DNA of 64,000 nt from Symsagittifera roscoffensis (taxonomy: Eukaryota > Xenacoelomorpha > Acoela > Convolutidae): positions 59,724,312 through 59,788,311 of the forward strand of contig NC_087066.1 in the NCBI RefSeq assembly GCF_963678635.1, written 5' to 3'. The position numbers were made by a program, and so were the translations under genes. A model generated the notes under the pieces. The model was given only the letters and a program-made list of their open reading frames with translations, was not told the origin of the DNA and ran no database searches. Position 1 is the first letter of the stretch; the number at the start of each line of letters is the position of its first letter. This document shows positions 34,599-47,109 of the stretch, piece after piece.

Positions 34599-37500
34599 AA
34601 AATTTATCCGTAAATACCGTTTAGATGGGTGAGCTTGAAATGTTTTTTTTCAAGTGTTGAAATGCTGAAATGGCAAGTCTCGTGACTTCTGAAAAGCCTT
34701 TCGGTTTAGGCTGTCTCAAATTCCTTCAATATACACGCATTAAAATCTACAAAAGAAAAAAATTTAGTTTAAAGGTTTTAATACACAGATCCAAAATTAA
34801 AGTTTTGTTATCTATCTTGCTACATTTCGAAAATTTAATCCAAACTTCGTTTGAGAGCGCCCGATGTTTAAAACCGACGGTTTCTTCAATATTTGAGGTG
34901 ATTTTTTTAAAGAAAAGATGTGACGGTCACTAACCTATTTACTAAGACAGTGTTAGATCATCAAAAATTACTTTTGCATACTTGATTTGGAATCAAGTCT
35001 AGTTAAGTCAGTCTTCTTACGCCGTAGCCCATTTGTCCTCTTCTTTTCCCGAGTCAAAGCTTTCCATTTTCCACGAACTATTAACTTTTATTCATTACTT
35101 CATTTATTGATCACGTGCATTTTTATGTACTTAGGCGACCCTTTGCGTATGCTCTCTAAAAATTGCTTTTCCCCCTCAATATCAGGCAAACATCAATTTT
35201 AAAGTCCCATCCTTTTCACTCAGTAATAAAAGAAATAGTTGTGGGGTTACCATATTATTTTTCACCGCTTATGTCCTAGGAGGGAGGATTATTTAAGGAT
35301 GTCTTCGCTCGTCCCTACCGTTAATCAGCAACTTCTTGCATTAAATAGTTGGCTCTTTCCAATTGATGAAATTTAAAAACTATAATGGGTTAATTTGTAT
35401 CTCTTTGTATTTTTATGGGACGTGAAGTATAGGAGGGTCGGAAATTTTTAGATAAACTTATGATTTTCTGGGTCAAAAAACGCTCAATAATTTATTTGCC
35501 TCCTTTTTCCGTCCCCGCCCCTAACAAGCATCAATTTTATGGCAATGAGAGGTTTTACAAGGTTAAGTATGAAAACCAAATGTTTGTCATGGCCTAATTA
35601 GTCTGCCTGCCACTTTTTATAACAACTTGACTATCAGCAAAAAACTTCGCTGATGGAAAGGAAGAGCCCAGCCCTATTTTGCAAACATTTTGGGCGCCTC
35701 AGGCAAGTTTTCAGGAAAAAAAACTGGGCAAAAAGACCGCTTTTAGGCATATTGCTGAAGGTTTTGGCTTGAAAGTTTTAACGCGCTCCCAGAATTTTTT
35801 ATTGGCGCCAAATATGCCTTTGAAAAAATTCTGATGTATCTCGGCTGAAAGCCGATGCCCGTGAAGGACTCCTAGTAAACGCCCACAACCCCCCCCCCCC
35901 CTTACCCAAAAAAACTCCGTTGTTTTGTATACTTATCGGGCACAGGTCATTTAAAAATTTTTTACATAATTAGTATATTATTACAGGCATTTTGGTGCAA
36001 TTTACGGTTTGAAATGGATGTTTTTGCTCATTATGCTGAAATCAAAATCAAATGGGTGTTTGGGGACGAGAATGATTTGCTACATAGCAAATTTTAATCG
36101 ATTGCCTAGAAAATTGAATTTTCATGTTGACTGAGGAAAAAATTTGAATTTTCATGTTCACCGAGGAAAAGAAACAAAAACTATCGCGTCTAAAAATCGG
36201 ACCGAAAATTATCCGTGCAATATATCAAAGCATTTTTTCTATTCGCATTAAAGATGGCAATTCAATTGTCAGAGCTGAAACGGGATAATTTTATTTGCTT
36301 ACTAACCTTCTGATCGAAAATACTTTCTCTAAATTATTTTCGACCTCATCATGATGCGATGCTGATCTCAATGAGTTTTTGCCTTGCTCTCGATGTAAAA
36401 ATCATTTATATTGACCTTCTGCTCAACTTAACTGAAATTTTGCGCTCCTGCTATTTCAAGAATCTTAGAAAAAGGCTTAATTGTGACTTAAGTAAAAATT
36501 TTAGAATTATTCTTAATTTCGTCCTTATCTTCCACTCCTCGCTCCCTCCCTCCCGCCGACGCCGCAAACATCCCATTTTCATAAAACTATGTCTCAATGA
36601 GCTATCAAGGTATAGAGCACTGTTAAATTTTAGGTGGCCTATAATCTTCGTTTTACTTGGAATATTGGAAAACAATGCATAGTTTATGCTGAATCAATTT
36701 GGCTGTGATTTGCTGATTATTTATGAAGAATTGTACTTAATTAAAAACTATTTGCAGCTGAAAACCACTTTGAATATAGTTTGTGAAGTAAATTCGAAGA
36801 AGGGATCTCACAATTGCTTTTTTTACATGAAGTCTTAAACCTGGACCTTGCCATTCTAATCTCATCCTACGATGAGCATTCCCTATCTTGATATTAAAAC
36901 GCTCACGGAGAGCAAAGTTTATAAAGATTTCATGTGCATTGATGCTTATTTACTTTTGATCTGGGAAAATGAAACGCTCTGAGCGGGAAGAGAATGAACT
37001 CGCGCAGCTTCAGGTCTATCTAAGTGATCCTAATTCAGTAATGTTTAAGCTCCTCGTGTACCTTCACTTTTAGCGTCTTGATCATGCAACTCCTTTCTTC
37101 CGCATCCGAATACTTACTATTGAACAGGGCGCGTTGTCCGGAGACGATTAAACGAGTTTACTCGAGTTTAGGGACAATATCAGATCACCTATTATACCTG
37201 ATACATTTGGGGGTAAATTCATCAACAAATTGCAACAGATGATGGATAAATTGTAAATATTGCGAAATCAGATGTCCATTTTACTTGAAATTTAGTCCAT
37301 TTTGTCTGTGGATCACGAGAAATTTGTCATGAAGGCTAAGCTTACACTTTCTTGCTCGTCTAAGAAATATTTAATCAAGTCATAAGCTAAACCACGTTTA
37401 GAAACAACTGCGATTTTCTGTGTTAAGTCAAAGCAGTGTGTGAATTCGTGTGTTCATATCACGTTATTGAGGATAAAATGAACCGGTTCTAAACAAAGAA

Positions 37501-37981
37501 AGACGCAATTCAACCAATCAGAATTCGATAGCTTAATTCATGCAATGAACGCAGAGTTTACTAAGCACAAGCCGCATTTAAGTAGTCACAGTGACATTTG
37601 CATATTGTCACCAGTTCATACATTTTTGATGTCTGAACTAAAATCGAACAATTCAGAAATTGCACTCATAATCAAATCAAAAAGCAATAAAATAGGGAAA
37701 AAACACATAAAATTTTTCTTTTTGTCTGCAATTTTTCGACTGATTTAACCTCTATGTTGCATGTTTCGAAATAAAGGCTGCAAGTGAATGGGTTTGGTGC
37801 TACGTGGAGAGAGCCCTTGCTTTTACGACAAACCAAAAACGCAAGAAAACAATTGCAAACATTTTTCCAATGAGTCCAAGGTGCATAAAATTTTCAACGG
37901 GAAATCAAGTATTCAAGGAACCCAGCAATATCACACGTGTACCGTGACGTGAAGTGATATTTGACCAAAATCAATTGTGAA

Positions 37982-38500
37982 CAAGACTGCTCGTATCAGG
38001 CCGAAGCCCTGAATGTTCCGACTGCCTTTTAAGATCTATAGCAGTAAAAACATGAAAAAAAAAATGCAATGAAAATAAATTGATCTCGAAAAAATTGAAA
38101 TTTTTGTGAAAATCATCCCCCCACACACCATATAAAGTACAAAGTGATGAATTTCCCTCCTTGTAACTAATCATTTATGGCAAATAAGCTTCTTTCAACA
38201 ATTTTGGAACGATTTCTGAGAGGGATTAAATCTCCGCTTACGCATTGATAGCGCGAAATATATCGCGCGCTAATTGTCCCAAATCGGCCAAAGTGGCAAT
38301 CATTAAACCCCCATCATAACTCTACAAAAAATAATCACAGGTGAAATGTCTTTTCAAATTTAAGATCAGGACAACAATACCTTTTGAATGATATAAAAAA
38401 TTTGGTCAAAAATTGCCAGTTAAAAAGTCGAAATTTGTCTGAGGAGAAAAAACCACCACGAGCACATATATTCCGTACTTTCGTTACGAAAGTCGGAACA
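37982..38500 (-). mobile_element. Helentron-like element, full copy
   Basis: Reverse orientation, 519 bp. On the plus strand it begins CAAGACTGCTCGTATCAGG, then the 3' hairpin and GTTCCGACT, and ends with the 5' hairpin ACTTTCGTTACGAAAGT followed by CGGAACA. It lies in duplication copy A. Its 3' fifth is missing from copy B. Confidence 0.9.
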
Positions 38501-38832
38501 AGAAGAAGTAGGGAGCTCCGCATCACACTGAAATAAATAGGTCTTTCCCATAATATTCCCCAACCCGCATGCCTAGTTACAAGAAATGGTGCGACTACGA
38601 TAGAGTGGTCCGTCGAAAAGCAACTATGATAGACAGGTCTCCCGCATGCATTTCGCATGTTATAATTTTGAAAATTAATTTGTGTATCAATTAATTATTT
38701 CAAAAATCGTGCAAATATGTTCAGCCAGAAACTTTTCAGATTGAAAATTGTAATTAATTCATTGCTTATATCAAATAAATTGCCCGCTTCTGTTTATTTT
38801 ACAGTTCAACAAATATTATTGGGTTATCTTAT

Positions 38833-39267
38833 TGTTCCGACTTTCGAAGAAAACAGAATATCTATGCTCGGTTTTTTTTTAATCAGTCAATTTTCGCCGA
38901 TCGAAATAATAGTTTTCAACAAAAGTTTTCTATACCCCGTTGAATGTATCGATTTCCTGAGTTCAAATTTAGAAAAATGTTTTTCCTCCGATCATTTTTT
39001 GTGCGTTTTGAAGAATTTTTTCATAATGCTGGGAGCGTAACGCGAATTAATTATGCATGGCGAATTATCCCGCACAATAAAATCGTTCCAAATTGAATTG
39101 TGGCTAGCTAATTGGTCGTATTAATTTCGTACGACTCAAAATTTCACGCTTTGATATTGTCCAAAATTTTTAGGTTTTCAATATTTTCTTTTCCCAAAAA
39201 CTATTCGATATGGATTAAGGGCTAGTCGGCTTATTCAGACTTTTGCTCCGATATACGAGCAGTCTTG
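38833..39267 (+). mobile_element. Helentron-like element, diverged copy
   Basis: It starts TGTTCCGACTTTCG and ends CGAGCAGTCTTG, but the interior is strongly diverged and the 3' hairpin is lost. Its 5' terminus is exactly the point where copy B of the duplication departs from copy A. Confidence 0.75.
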
Positions 39268-39539
39268 TTTGTCATCAAAACTCAATTTTAGCAGTTTTTT
39301 TTTTAAATTTTCTTCCTTGTGAGGGGTGAAATTTTACGAAGTAAGAAAACATAATGCTTGTTTGAAAATATACTGCGACATATTTCTGAATGACGGAATC
39401 ATAATTATTAAAGGATTTGAGAGCTCTAGGTGTCTTATTCTCAAGGGACCTGGATATTGTCAAGGGACCACTCTATCATAGTAGTACCCAAGAAATATAG
39501 CCACGGCCACATTTTGATTTTTATATGAGCGACAAGGGC

Positions 39540-40205
39540 AAAACCAGACAAAACTTGATGAGAAACTGATCTCCCAAAGTCCATTTCAGGTTTCAGGTAC
39601 CGGTATTTCCTGCGTGTTTTTCTGACTCATTTTCCCTTCCCTAATCTAACTCTTTTCAACTTTTTCAACTTTTTTTCCTTCAACTTTATTTGCAAAATTG
39701 GTTTTTTCTGAACATTAAGTGTTATTGGCACACCAACCGGCTTTATTTGGTTCATTATGAAATAATTGCACGCTATGGGTCGTATTTTTTTCTTACCACC
39801 TTTAAAGAAAATAAAATTTTCAAACAACTTTAAATCTGCGCCAGAATTCTTGACTAACGGAAAAAAGTCTATCACTAAGATTTAAAAAAAAAAGACTTTG
39901 TTAAGTAAAAAGAAGCTTTTGAAGATAGACCAGATAATTCAGGCTCACATGGTCAATTACATGTGATCAAAGAAATTTAAACGCATCATACGCTTTGAAT
40001 TGAGTAGCAAAATTTGCTTAAGGTTACTACTTCCCAGATTCATGATGCCGAAAATAATGTATTGATAAAAAAATCGGAAGTTTTCAGTTTATGATTACAA
40101 CATTTTTTTTTCGAGACCATCTTGCTCAACGTGGTCGACTTTGAGTGACTTCCTCCAAGCTTAAACTTAAAATAAGAGTGAGAATTACTCATCTCAAGGT
40201 TTTTT
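39540..40205. other. Spacer between the two duplication copies
   Basis: Single-copy AT-rich sequence within this window. No gene was recognised. Confidence 0.5.
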
Positions 40206-42672
40206 AAAAATTTATCCGTAACTACCGTTTAGATTAGATGGGCGAGCTTGAAATGTTTTTTTTTTTCAAGTGTTGAAATGCTGAAATGGCACGTCTCGTG
40301 ACTTCTGAAAATCCTTTCGGTTTAACTGTCTCAAATTCCTTCAATATACACGCATTAAAATCTACAAAAGAAAAAAAATTTAGTTTTAAGGTTTTAAGAC
40401 ACAGATCCAAAAATAAATTTTTGTTATCTATCTTGCTACATTTCGAAAATTTAATCCAAACTTCGTTTGAGAGCGCCCGATGTTTAAAGCCGACGGCTCC
40501 TTCAATATTTGAGGTGATTTTTTTAAAGAAAAGATGTGACGGTCACTAACCTATTTACTAAGACAGTGTTAGATCATCAAAAATTACTTTTGCATACTTG
40601 ATTTGGAATCAAGTCTAGTTAAGTCAGTCTTCTTACGCCGTAGCCCATTTGTCCTCTTCTTTTCCCGAGTCAAAGCTTTCCATTTTCCACGAACTATTAA
40701 CTTGACTTTTATTCATTACTTCATTTATTGATCACGTGCATTTTTACGTACTTAGGCGACCCTTTGCGTATGCTCTCTAAAAATTGCTTTTCCCCCTCAA
40801 TATCAGGCAAACATCAATTTTAAAGTCCCATCCTTTTCACTCAGTAATAAAAGAAATAGTTGTGGGGTTACCATATTATTTTTCACCGCTTATGTCCTAG
40901 GAGGGAAGATTATTTAAGGATGTCTTCGCTCGTCCCTACCGTTAATCAGCAACTTCTTGCATTAAATAGTTGGCTCTTTCCAATTGATGAAATTTAAAAA
41001 CTATAATGGGTTAATTTGTATCTCTTTTTATTTTTATGGGGCGTGAAGTATAGGAGGGTCGGAAATTTTTAGATAAACTTATGATTTTCTGGGTCAAAAA
41101 ACGCTCAATAATTTATTTGCCTCCTTTTTCCGTCCCCGCCCCCAAACAAGCATCAATTTTATGGCAACGAGAGGTTTTACAAGGTTAAGTATGAAAACCA
41201 AATGTTTGTCATGGCCTAATTAGTCTGCCTGCAACTTTTTATAACAACTTGACTATCAGCAAAAAATTTCGCTGATGATGGAAAGGAAGAGCCCAGCCCT
41301 ATTTTGCAAACATTTTGGGCGCCTCAGGCAAGTTTTCAGGAAAAAAAACTGGGCAAAAAGACCGCTTTTAGGCATATTGCTGAAGGTTTTGGCTTGAAAG
41401 TTTTAACGCGCTCCCAGAATTTTTTATTGGCGCCAAATATGCCTTTGAAAAAATTCTGATGTATCTCGGCTGAAAGCCGATGCCCGTGAAGGACTCCTAG
41501 TAAACGCCCCCCCCCCCCTTACCCAAAAAAACTCCGTTGTGTTGTATACTTATCGGGCACAGGTCATTTAAAAATTTTTTACATAATTAGTATATTATTA
41601 CAGGCATTTTGGTGCAATTTACGGTTTGAAATGGATGTTTTTGCTCATTATGCTGAAATCAAAATCAAATGGGTGTTTGGGGACGAGAATGATTTGCTAC
41701 ATAGCAAATTTTAATCGAATGCCTAGAAAATTGAATTTTCATGTTCATTGATCTCGAAAAAATTGAGATTTTTGTGAAAATCATTCCCCCACACACCATA
41801 TAAAGTACAAAGTGATGAATTTCCCTCCTTGTAACTAATCATTTATGGCAAATAAGCTTCTTTCAACAATTTTGGAACGATTTCTGAGAGGGATTAAATC
41901 TCCGCTTACGCATTGATAGCGCGAAATATATCGCGCGCTAATTGTCCCAAATCGGCCAAAGTGGCAATCATTAAACCCCCATCATAACTCTACAAAAAAT
42001 AATCACAGGTGAAATGTCTTTTCAAATTTAAGATCAGGACAACAATACCTTTTGAATGATATAAAAAATTTGGTCAAAAATTGCCAGTTAAAAAGTCGAA
42101 ATTTGTCTGAGGAGAAAAAACCACCACGAGCACATATATTCCGTACTTTCGTTACGAAAGTCGGAACAAGAAGAAGTAGGGAGCTCCGCATCACACTGAA
42201 ATAAATAGGTCTTTCCCATAATATTCCCCAACCCGCATGCCTAGTTACAAGAAATGGTGCGACTACGATAGAGTGGTCCGTCGAAAAGCAACTATGATAG
42301 ACAGGTCTCCCGCATGCATTTCGCATGTTATAATTTTGAAAATTAATTTGTGTATCAATTAATTATTTCAAAAATCGTGCAAATATGTTCAGCCAGAAAC
42401 TTTTCAGATTGAAAATTGTAATTAATTCATTGCTTATATCAAATAAATTGCCCGCTTCTGTTTATTTTACAGTTCAACAAATATTATTGGGTTATCTTAT
42501 GACGGAATCTTATTGGGTCTGAATGACGGAATCATAATTATTAAAGGATTTGAGAGCTCTAGGTGTCTTATTCTCAAGGGACCTGGATATTGTCAAGGGA
42601 CCACTCTATCATAGTAGTACCCAAGAAATATAGCCACGGCCACATTTTGATTTTTATATGAGCGACAAGGGC
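40206..42672. repeat. Segmental duplication, copy B, with two internal deletions
   Basis: It matches copy A almost base for base: 40206-41747 with 34599-36116, 41748-42500 with 38080-38832, and 42518-42672 with 39386-39539. The deletion junction at 42500/42518 carries 17 extra bases (GACGGAATCTTATTGGG), made of a copy of the downstream GACGGAATC and the upstream TTATTGGG. The near-identity means either a recent duplication or two haplotypes laid end to end by the assembler. Confidence 0.9.
41748..42168 (-). mobile_element. Helentron-like element, truncated duplicate of the 37982 copy
   Basis: It is nearly identical to 38080-38500. The 3' terminus with its hairpin is removed by the first deletion of copy B. 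A minus-strand frame of 107 codons, identical in both copies, is transposon sequence rather than a gene. Confidence 0.9.
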
Positions 42673-44394
42673 TATAATTGCTGGAACTGTTTTGGGAAAG
42701 AGGCTAATTCTTATTCAATGAATGGGAAAAGTGAAGTTGCGCGATTACCTGACTTTTTCCCAGAGATATCTAAAAATGTATTTCAATTTTTTTAAAGAAA
42801 AAATCCCCGACAATTTAAGAAATATTTGCAATCATACAACCCTCTTAGAAGAGAAGTTCCGATCTTAGAAGTTTCCTAAAAGAAACTTAGCTATCCTACA
42901 ATTTTCGGATCTACCTAACAATCGCCCTCCCAAAAGTATCTACTACAGAATAGCCACCGCTTTAAATAATATCAGTGCATTAGATCTAAAGCGTACAATG
43001 TAAAATTCGAAATTCGCTGCATTCTGATTGGTCGAAAAATCATCTAACTTTACCTATTTAACAATTGTCCCCCCTGTGGTGAAAGGGGATTAACTGTTAA
43101 AAAGATCCCAACTTTCTTATAAGAAAACTTTTGGATCAACCTACAAATTTCCAACTTCCTCCCCCCTAAGTGACCTACCTTGGAATATCCCCCTAGCCAC
43201 GTATTAACTTTGAAAAATGATTTCATAAAAATGATTTATTTCAAACAAAAGCGCAGAACAGACTGCTTGAGAATATTTTTAGAAAGGAATAAATATTTTA
43301 TACTGTTAATTAATCAATTTATTATTCATAGTTATTTTTGAATTAATTTTTTAAACTAATTTGATCAATTTAGTTTGCCCTCAAAGTTGATACAAGAAAA
43401 ACTAGTTTTTTATCACCCTTAATTCAATTAGGGGGTAAAGGATTGTACAGTTGATCCAAAGTTTCTGTCTTATAACATTCTTAGAGGCTAACTTTGTAAA
43501 TGGTTGCAAGGTTATTTTTAAAAAGTTTTAAGACAGCGACTTCTGGTCAGCCCGGTGTTCATCACTTTTTTCTTAAATTTTTATTATAAGTCTTATATCA
43601 AGCAAATACTTACCGCCGGGTTTAGTGGGGAATATTTGTGTAACTTGGCTCGGAGTCCGATGTTTCAGACAATCAAGACAAAACAATTTACTCGCAGCGT
43701 CTATAATTAAGCATTTTACACATTTCAATTAAACACTGGGGTGGAAGACCTTGACTTAGTCTATTGGTGAGGGGGGAGGACGTGAGCTTGGCAATTGTTA
43801 CGAAAAAAGGGCAATGGTTAAGTAGATTAAGTTGGCAAATTTTCGACCAGAAGATAACTGGGGTCTTTTTCTTTATTTCGCTCAAAAATAACAATTTCTA
43901 AATCTTGGTCTAAAAAAATGTTTTGCTTCAACCTGATTGGCTAAAATTAGCCAAACAAATTTCAGTACTATCTCAAAATGTTTTGTTCAAATTGTTAGTC
44001 GAATTATAAATAAGCTGAACTGGCCTAAAATGAAGAATTTTCAAAATACTCAAAATTTTTTCAAATACGCTCCAGAGTTCTACCCAGATTTAAAAAATAA
44101 CACAGAAAGAGGCCAAGAGAAAAATGACAGCATTCGTACCTGCGCAAAATTGGGCCTTGTTAGACCAAAGCCATCAGTATGTTGTTCTCAGCATTTATAC
44201 ATTTTTATTTGAAAATTACAAAACCCCAAAATTAAGAATTTTGGGCAGAATATGTAAAAAAACCCGATCCTTGAGATGCTCTGAGATTACTGATACGATG
44301 ATTTAAATATCAGTTTGACTTCAAAACCGAGACAACTGGTTAACTTGGCCGAACTTCCATTCCTGAATACGACAATAGATGTTTATTTTTTTCT
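42673..44394. other. Intergenic AT-rich sequence
   Basis: Frames of up to 91 codons (43937-44212) have no recognisable domain or splice context. No RNA gene or repeat end was found. Confidence 0.45.
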
Positions 44395-44640
44395 CCCCAC
44401 AGATCATTTTTCATCACACTATAGTGGTTTAAAGGTTGACAGACAGTGTGGCCCATTTGGAAAATTTAACGCGCAATATCATTCGCGCAATAAACCCGTA
44501 GATGAGGTTTAACTCGTATTGAAAATCGTTTCACATTGGGTTGGGCATTCTCTTTGGCCTTTTTTAAAATTTTATTATAAGCAAAATAAATACATCACTT
44601 TGTACTTATATGGGGAGATGATTTTCGAAAAAAAAATCAA
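44395..44640 (+). mobile_element. Degraded Helentron-like internal segment
   Basis: It matches the family core in plus orientation: GCCCATTTGG, AACGCGCAATATCATTCGCG and TCACTTTGTACTTATATGGG. No termini are visible. It lies just before a copy in the opposite orientation. Confidence 0.55.
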
Positions 44641-44751
44641 ATAGATTGCTTTAAGTTTCTCCATAGAAATTAAAACATTTTGTAAAATATTTGATATCGT
44701 CCTGATAGGAGCAAACTTGTATTTATTCAAAAGCGAAGGCATAGAAGAACA

Positions 44752-45385
44752 CGAGACTGCTCGTATCAGGTTGAAGCCCTGAATGTTTCGACTGCCCTTC
44801 AACGGTTCTCGAAAAATTTGGGAAAAGAAGTATTGACAAGCTGTGAAGTTAAGGTTAATAATATCAAGTTTTCAGTGTTAAAACTTGAGTCGCGTACGGA
44901 ATTCATAAGACCAATTAGCTAACATGAAAAATTTCAATGTTATGAAATGAAATGAACAGTTTTTTAAACAAAATTTAAGTTTTTTTGTGAAAATCATTTC
45001 CCACACGCTATCTAAAGTGAAAAGGATAAAATTTGCTCCTTATAAGTAATCAATTAGGGCAAATGGGCTTCTTTCAACAAATTTGGAATGCTTTCTAAGG
45101 CGGATTAAATCTCCGCTTACGCGCTAATAGCGCGAAATATATTGCGCGTTAATTGTCCAGAATTGGCCAAAATGGCAATCTTTAAACCCCCATTATTTTA
45201 CGAAAAATTATCATAGGTGAACTATCTTTTCTAATTTAGGCTCAAGACAAAAATACCTTAAAAATGATATTTGAAAAAATCCGTCAGAATTAGCTAGTTA
45301 AAAAGTCGAAGGAAATTTGTCTGAAGAAAATAAAACTTACCCCGAGCACAAATAATCTATAATTTTCGTTACGAAAGTCGGAACA
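44752..45385 (-). mobile_element. Helentron-like element, longer variant
   Basis: 634 bp in reverse orientation: CGAGACTGCTCGTATCAGG, degraded hairpin, then an extra ~100-bp segment (CCCTTCAACGGTTCTCGAAA onward, shared with 30582-30740), the family core, and ACGAAAGTCGGAACA at the 5' end. It shows that the family has at least two internal length variants. Confidence 0.85.
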
Positions 45386-46090
45386 AAAAAACCTGCGGTT
45401 ACGCGCTAAATCCAATTTTTCAGCTTTTAATTATATATTTACTACTAATTTCTGAAAAAAATCTTGGCCTGGAATTATAGCAGCCAAACGCTTCTCTAAG
45501 AATGAGTTTTATTCTTCAACTGGAAATCTAATAAATTTTAATGCGATTTCTCTCTTACTGTAGCTATTAAAATGGATACTCTGAAATTATCAACTTTCTT
45601 TGACATAGATAAGATGCTCTCGGCAATGAATATCCCACAGCCTGTTACAAAAATTGACCTCGCTAAGCGCTAGAAGTAGATCAAGCAAAATTGACCCCAA
45701 CAGGTACTAGAACCAAATCAAGGGGACGCTGATTTCAGGGCGGGGGGTTTGAGTACGCCCCCTTCTCAGGAACTTGACGATAACAAATACTAAAGGGTCG
45801 CTTTGTTAATTTACTTAAGTTTTTTCAAAGCGCGCATTCGGCATCGGTGTTTTTATTCCTTGAGGTAAATTTTGAGGTGCAAAAAAATTTTAGGAGTGAA
45901 AACTTTAGGTGTAGAAATGTGTTTTCTTTTGAGGCCTGAAACTGGACTCACTTATTGAATCGAGGCACTTATTGAATCGAGTCAACCTGCATCATTCACA
46001 GTTTATATATAGCCCGTTCAAAACTAACTTGCTCATATTAAAATCTAACCCACTGGACTTCAAATTCAACCTTCCGGATGTTAAAACGGG
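45386..46090. other. Intergenic sequence
   Basis: No gene was recognised. Two overlapping CACTTATTGAATCGAG units sit near 45950-45980. Confidence 0.45.
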
Positions 46091-47098
46091 GTGCTCTCAA
46101 GGACTCCAAAGCTTCTAGCTTCAAAACTCTCAAAGCCCTTTTCATCAGTGCACTCCCAAAGACCTGGAAAAAACCAATTCCTGACCTACTCTATGGTTCA
46201 AGAGGGAACATGCTGCCGCTTCTGCTTTGCTGATCTGGAAGTAGAAAAGAAAAGAGAGAGCTCAGCAGAGATTCAACTTGACAACCAGCCGTTCAAGAAG
46301 CTAGCACGCCTCTCAAACTACCTGGATCCACGTCAAAATGAGTCTATCACATGAAAGCCCTGGAGACAGCACAAGCCTTCCTTGATTCTGTAAGACACCC
46401 GTGAAATTGGATTGAGCAGTTGCAAAAGTTGTGAGAAACAGGGCGCAATAGTCGGGCCTCAATAGTTATCACGATGATGTTCTGACTTTTAACCAGCTCA
46501 AGCCTTTCTTTCATTGTAGCTACACAATTAGCTTGTTGGCCTGGGTTGACCTGTGTATCCGACTGCTGTTCATCGACTGCAAGCATGACGCGATCAGAAA
46601 TCTTGATTAAACTGATGACAATCAAAAAACTGCTTGGACGACGAAAGCTATCAGCTTTGTTCTTCAGGGATTTTCGCTAGAACTGCTTCAGTCGATGGAT
46701 CTTATTCGTAACTTGCATCAATTATTTCAACAATGGTGCGATGATGAAGGCATTGGCCGCCATTCAGACCCTGCAAAATTTGGTGATGCTCAGATAGAGT
46801 GCCGAAGAGGCCGACCTACCACAACATTATTGACTTATGACCACTTCAGACAAACCACTTACCTGCCAATTTTAGATTTTGACCTGGTGGGCTTCAAGAA
46901 ACGAGCAGATTTTTTTTTGTGTCCAAATATGCAAGCTGCTGCCCCATTGTCTAACGGAGAAAGATGAAAGACAGAGAGGCTTTGATGACCTGGTCCATTT
47001 AAACGAAAGCTTACTTTCAGATGGTGATTTTTCAGCGAGTTCGAAGTTTGGCAAAACGTGTGGTGCTTCCCCTGAACATTAATACGCCAGAAAACTTC
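46091..47098 (+). pseudogene. Remnant of a hAT-type transposase (ZMYM1/TTF-zinc-finger-like), many stops
   Basis: Fragments in shifting frames resemble the conserved order of ZMYM1-like hAT proteins: LTYSMVQEGTCCRFCF (the region with the paired cysteines before the DUF4371 domain), FKKLARLSNYLDPRQNESIT and KALETAQAFLDS (46250-46400), and GRPTTTLLTYDHFRQTTYLP followed by ILDFDLVGFKKRADFF (about 46800-46915), which matches the segment before the C-terminal hAT dimerisation domain. Stops and frameshifts break it throughout. The region is less AT-rich than its surroundings. The assignment rests on motif memory. A translated search against hAT proteins would settle it. Confidence 0.5.
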
Positions 47099-47109
47099 GG
47101 AGTGTGTCA

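Larger units (their letters stand above)
34599..39539. repeat. Segmental duplication, copy A (4.9 kb)
   Basis: Three blocks, 34599-36116, 38080-38832 and 39386-39539, recur in the same order at 40206-42672 with very few differences. Copy A retains ~1.96 kb (36117-38079) and ~0.55 kb (38833-39385) that copy B lacks. The 36117-37981 part has no gene that I recognise. It includes a tandem pair of TTGAATTTTCATGTT segments near 36115-36155. Confidence 0.9.

Noticed and set aside
38335-38658. 107-codon minus-strand frame, identical to one at 42003-42326
   Set aside because: Identical only because of the recent segmental duplication. About half of it is Helentron-like repeat sequence with no protein similarity.
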